This document shows positions 63,433-64,000 of a stretch of DNA of 64,000 nucleotides, piece after piece. The notes below the pieces were generated by a model. It made no database searches, was not told where the DNA came from, and saw nothing but the letters and a program-made list of their open reading frames with translations. Every line of letters begins with the position of its first letter. Positions within the stretch are counted from its first letter, which is position 1. The position numbers and the translations under genes were made by a program. The stretch is from assembly GCA_963720475.1 (NCBI GenBank), contig OY970394.1:2480001-2544000 (forward strand). The letters run 5' to 3'. This stretch comes from G963720475 sp963720475. Its GTDB lineage: Bacteria > Actinomycetota > Thermoleophilia > Solirubrobacterales > Thermoleophilaceae.

Positions 63433-64000
63433 CTAGGCCGCCACTTCGATCCCGACGCGGTCCTCCGCCGCGGCCTCGCGCGGGTTCTCGACGGCCAGGA
63501 CAGCCTCCAAAGCCGCGATCGCCACAGCGAGCTGAGCCAGGTCCGGCTCGCGCGTCGTCAGCTTCTGCAGCTGCATCCCCGGCGCCATCAGGATCTGCGC
63601 CCAGCGCTTGGTGCGGTTGCGGCCGAACCACTTGATCGCTTCGAACGCGATCCCCGCGACGATCGGGATCCCGATCACGCGCGAGGGGAAGAGGATGTAC
63701 CACTCGGGCGTCCCAAGCGGGGCGAAGACGAAGATCGCGACGATCATGACGATCAGCAGGAAGCTCGTGCCGCAGCGAGGGTGAAGGCGCGAGAACTGCG
63801 AGGCGTTCTCCGGCGTAAGCGGCAACCCCGCCTCGTAGCACGAGATCGTCTTGTGCTCGGCGCCGTGGTACTGGAACACGCGCTGGAGGTCCTTCAGCCG
63901 CGAGATCAGCCACAGATAGCCGAGGAAGATCGCGATCCGGATCAACTTCTCGACGACGACGAAGACGAACGAGTTCGGCAACGAGTCCTTGAACAGGCTC
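63433..64000 (-). CDS. DUF1385 (YqhQ-family) membrane protein, 3' part (cut by window edge)
   Basis: At least 188 codons, open to the window edge. Hydrophobic segments VVVEKLIRIAIFLGYLWLIS and FLLIVMIVAIFVFAPLG flank the family core FQYHGAEHKTISCYEAGLPL and SRLHPRCGTSFL, with GIPIVAGIAFEAIKWFGRN after it. YqhQ is a conserved Gram-positive membrane protein of unsettled function, often next to rpmE and prfA. An internal ATG-like start would miss the first helices, so the true start lies beyond 64000. Confidence 0.9.
   Translation of the reverse strand, partial: SLFKDSLPNSFVFVVVEKLIRIAIFLGYLWLISRLKDLQRVFQYHGAEHKTISCYEAGLPLTPENASQFSRLHPRCGTSFLLIVMIVAIFVFAPLGTPEWYILFPSRVIGIPIVAGIAFEAIKWFGRNRTKRWAQILMAPGMQLQKLTTREPDLAQLAVAIAALEAVLAVENPREAAAEDRVGIEVAA

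Overview
The window is a compact, GC-rich, gene-dense stretch of bacterial chromosome. It looks like a high-GC Gram-positive actinobacterium, most likely of the Thermoleophilia/Solirubrobacterales type; that placement is inference from gene content and style. Supporting signs are a Gram-positive LexA box, a LAxTG sortase substrate, an LCP cell-wall ligase, TANNNT-type -10 elements sitting 6-8 nt before start codons with no Shine-Dalgarno, and the order yqhQ-prfA-prmC-sua5-glyA with a nearby atp operon. No transposase, prophage, CRISPR array, rRNA or tRNA was recognised.

Layout. 0-4.4 kb (minus): prfB (cut by the window edge, with a classical CTT-TGA-C programmed frameshift site), secA, hpf, comF. 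4.4-10.3 kb: ctaG-like, a nitronate monooxygenase-like gene, a lytic transglycosylase/peptidase fusion, a sugar nucleotidyltransferase, an alpha/beta hydrolase and a GNAT. 10.3-13.9 kb (minus): a broken SnoaL gene, two different AdoHcy hydrolases in tandem and a MerR regulator with an inverted repeat. 13.9-26.1 kb: a surface-polysaccharide region (hexose-P isomerase, mannose-1-P guanylyltransferase-type enzyme, UDP-glucose dehydrogenase, LCP protein, O-antigen ligase-like, GT4, flippase, GH-A hydrolase) with a small LAxTG wall protein. 26.1-36 kb: catabolic genes (acyl-CoA dehydrogenases, a benzoylformate decarboxylase-like enzyme paired with an FAD/Fe-S 2-hydroxyacid dehydrogenase, a TetR operon) and a 169-nt highly structured intergenic element. 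36-44.4 kb: an adenylate cyclase and the whole F1Fo ATP synthase operon (atpZ-I-B-E-F-H-A-G-D-C, minus). 44.5-54.3 kb: MFS transporter, YjbQ, lipoprotein, SOS-boxed radical SAM gene, MscS channel, acyltransferase, WecA-type transferase, CDF exporter and a PD40 repeat protein. 54.3-64 kb (mostly minus): FetAB-like exporter, DUF4333-like lipoprotein, glyA, GNAT, sua5, prmC, prfA, a TolB-like secreted protein, a SnoaL-like gene and yqhQ (cut by the window edge).

Two matters affect how the window should be read. First, several genes, including ones expected to be essential (glyA, prmC, atpD), are interrupted by single-base indels, nearly all of them insertions. This points to uncorrected long-read errors rather than real gene decay. 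Second, most first genes of transcription units appear leaderless, so several start codons are set here by the -10 position rather than by the longest ORF.

The most interesting non-coding item is the 31971-32139 element. All seven of its wobble positions are G-U on the plus strand and none are A-C, which suggests a plus-strand structured RNA.
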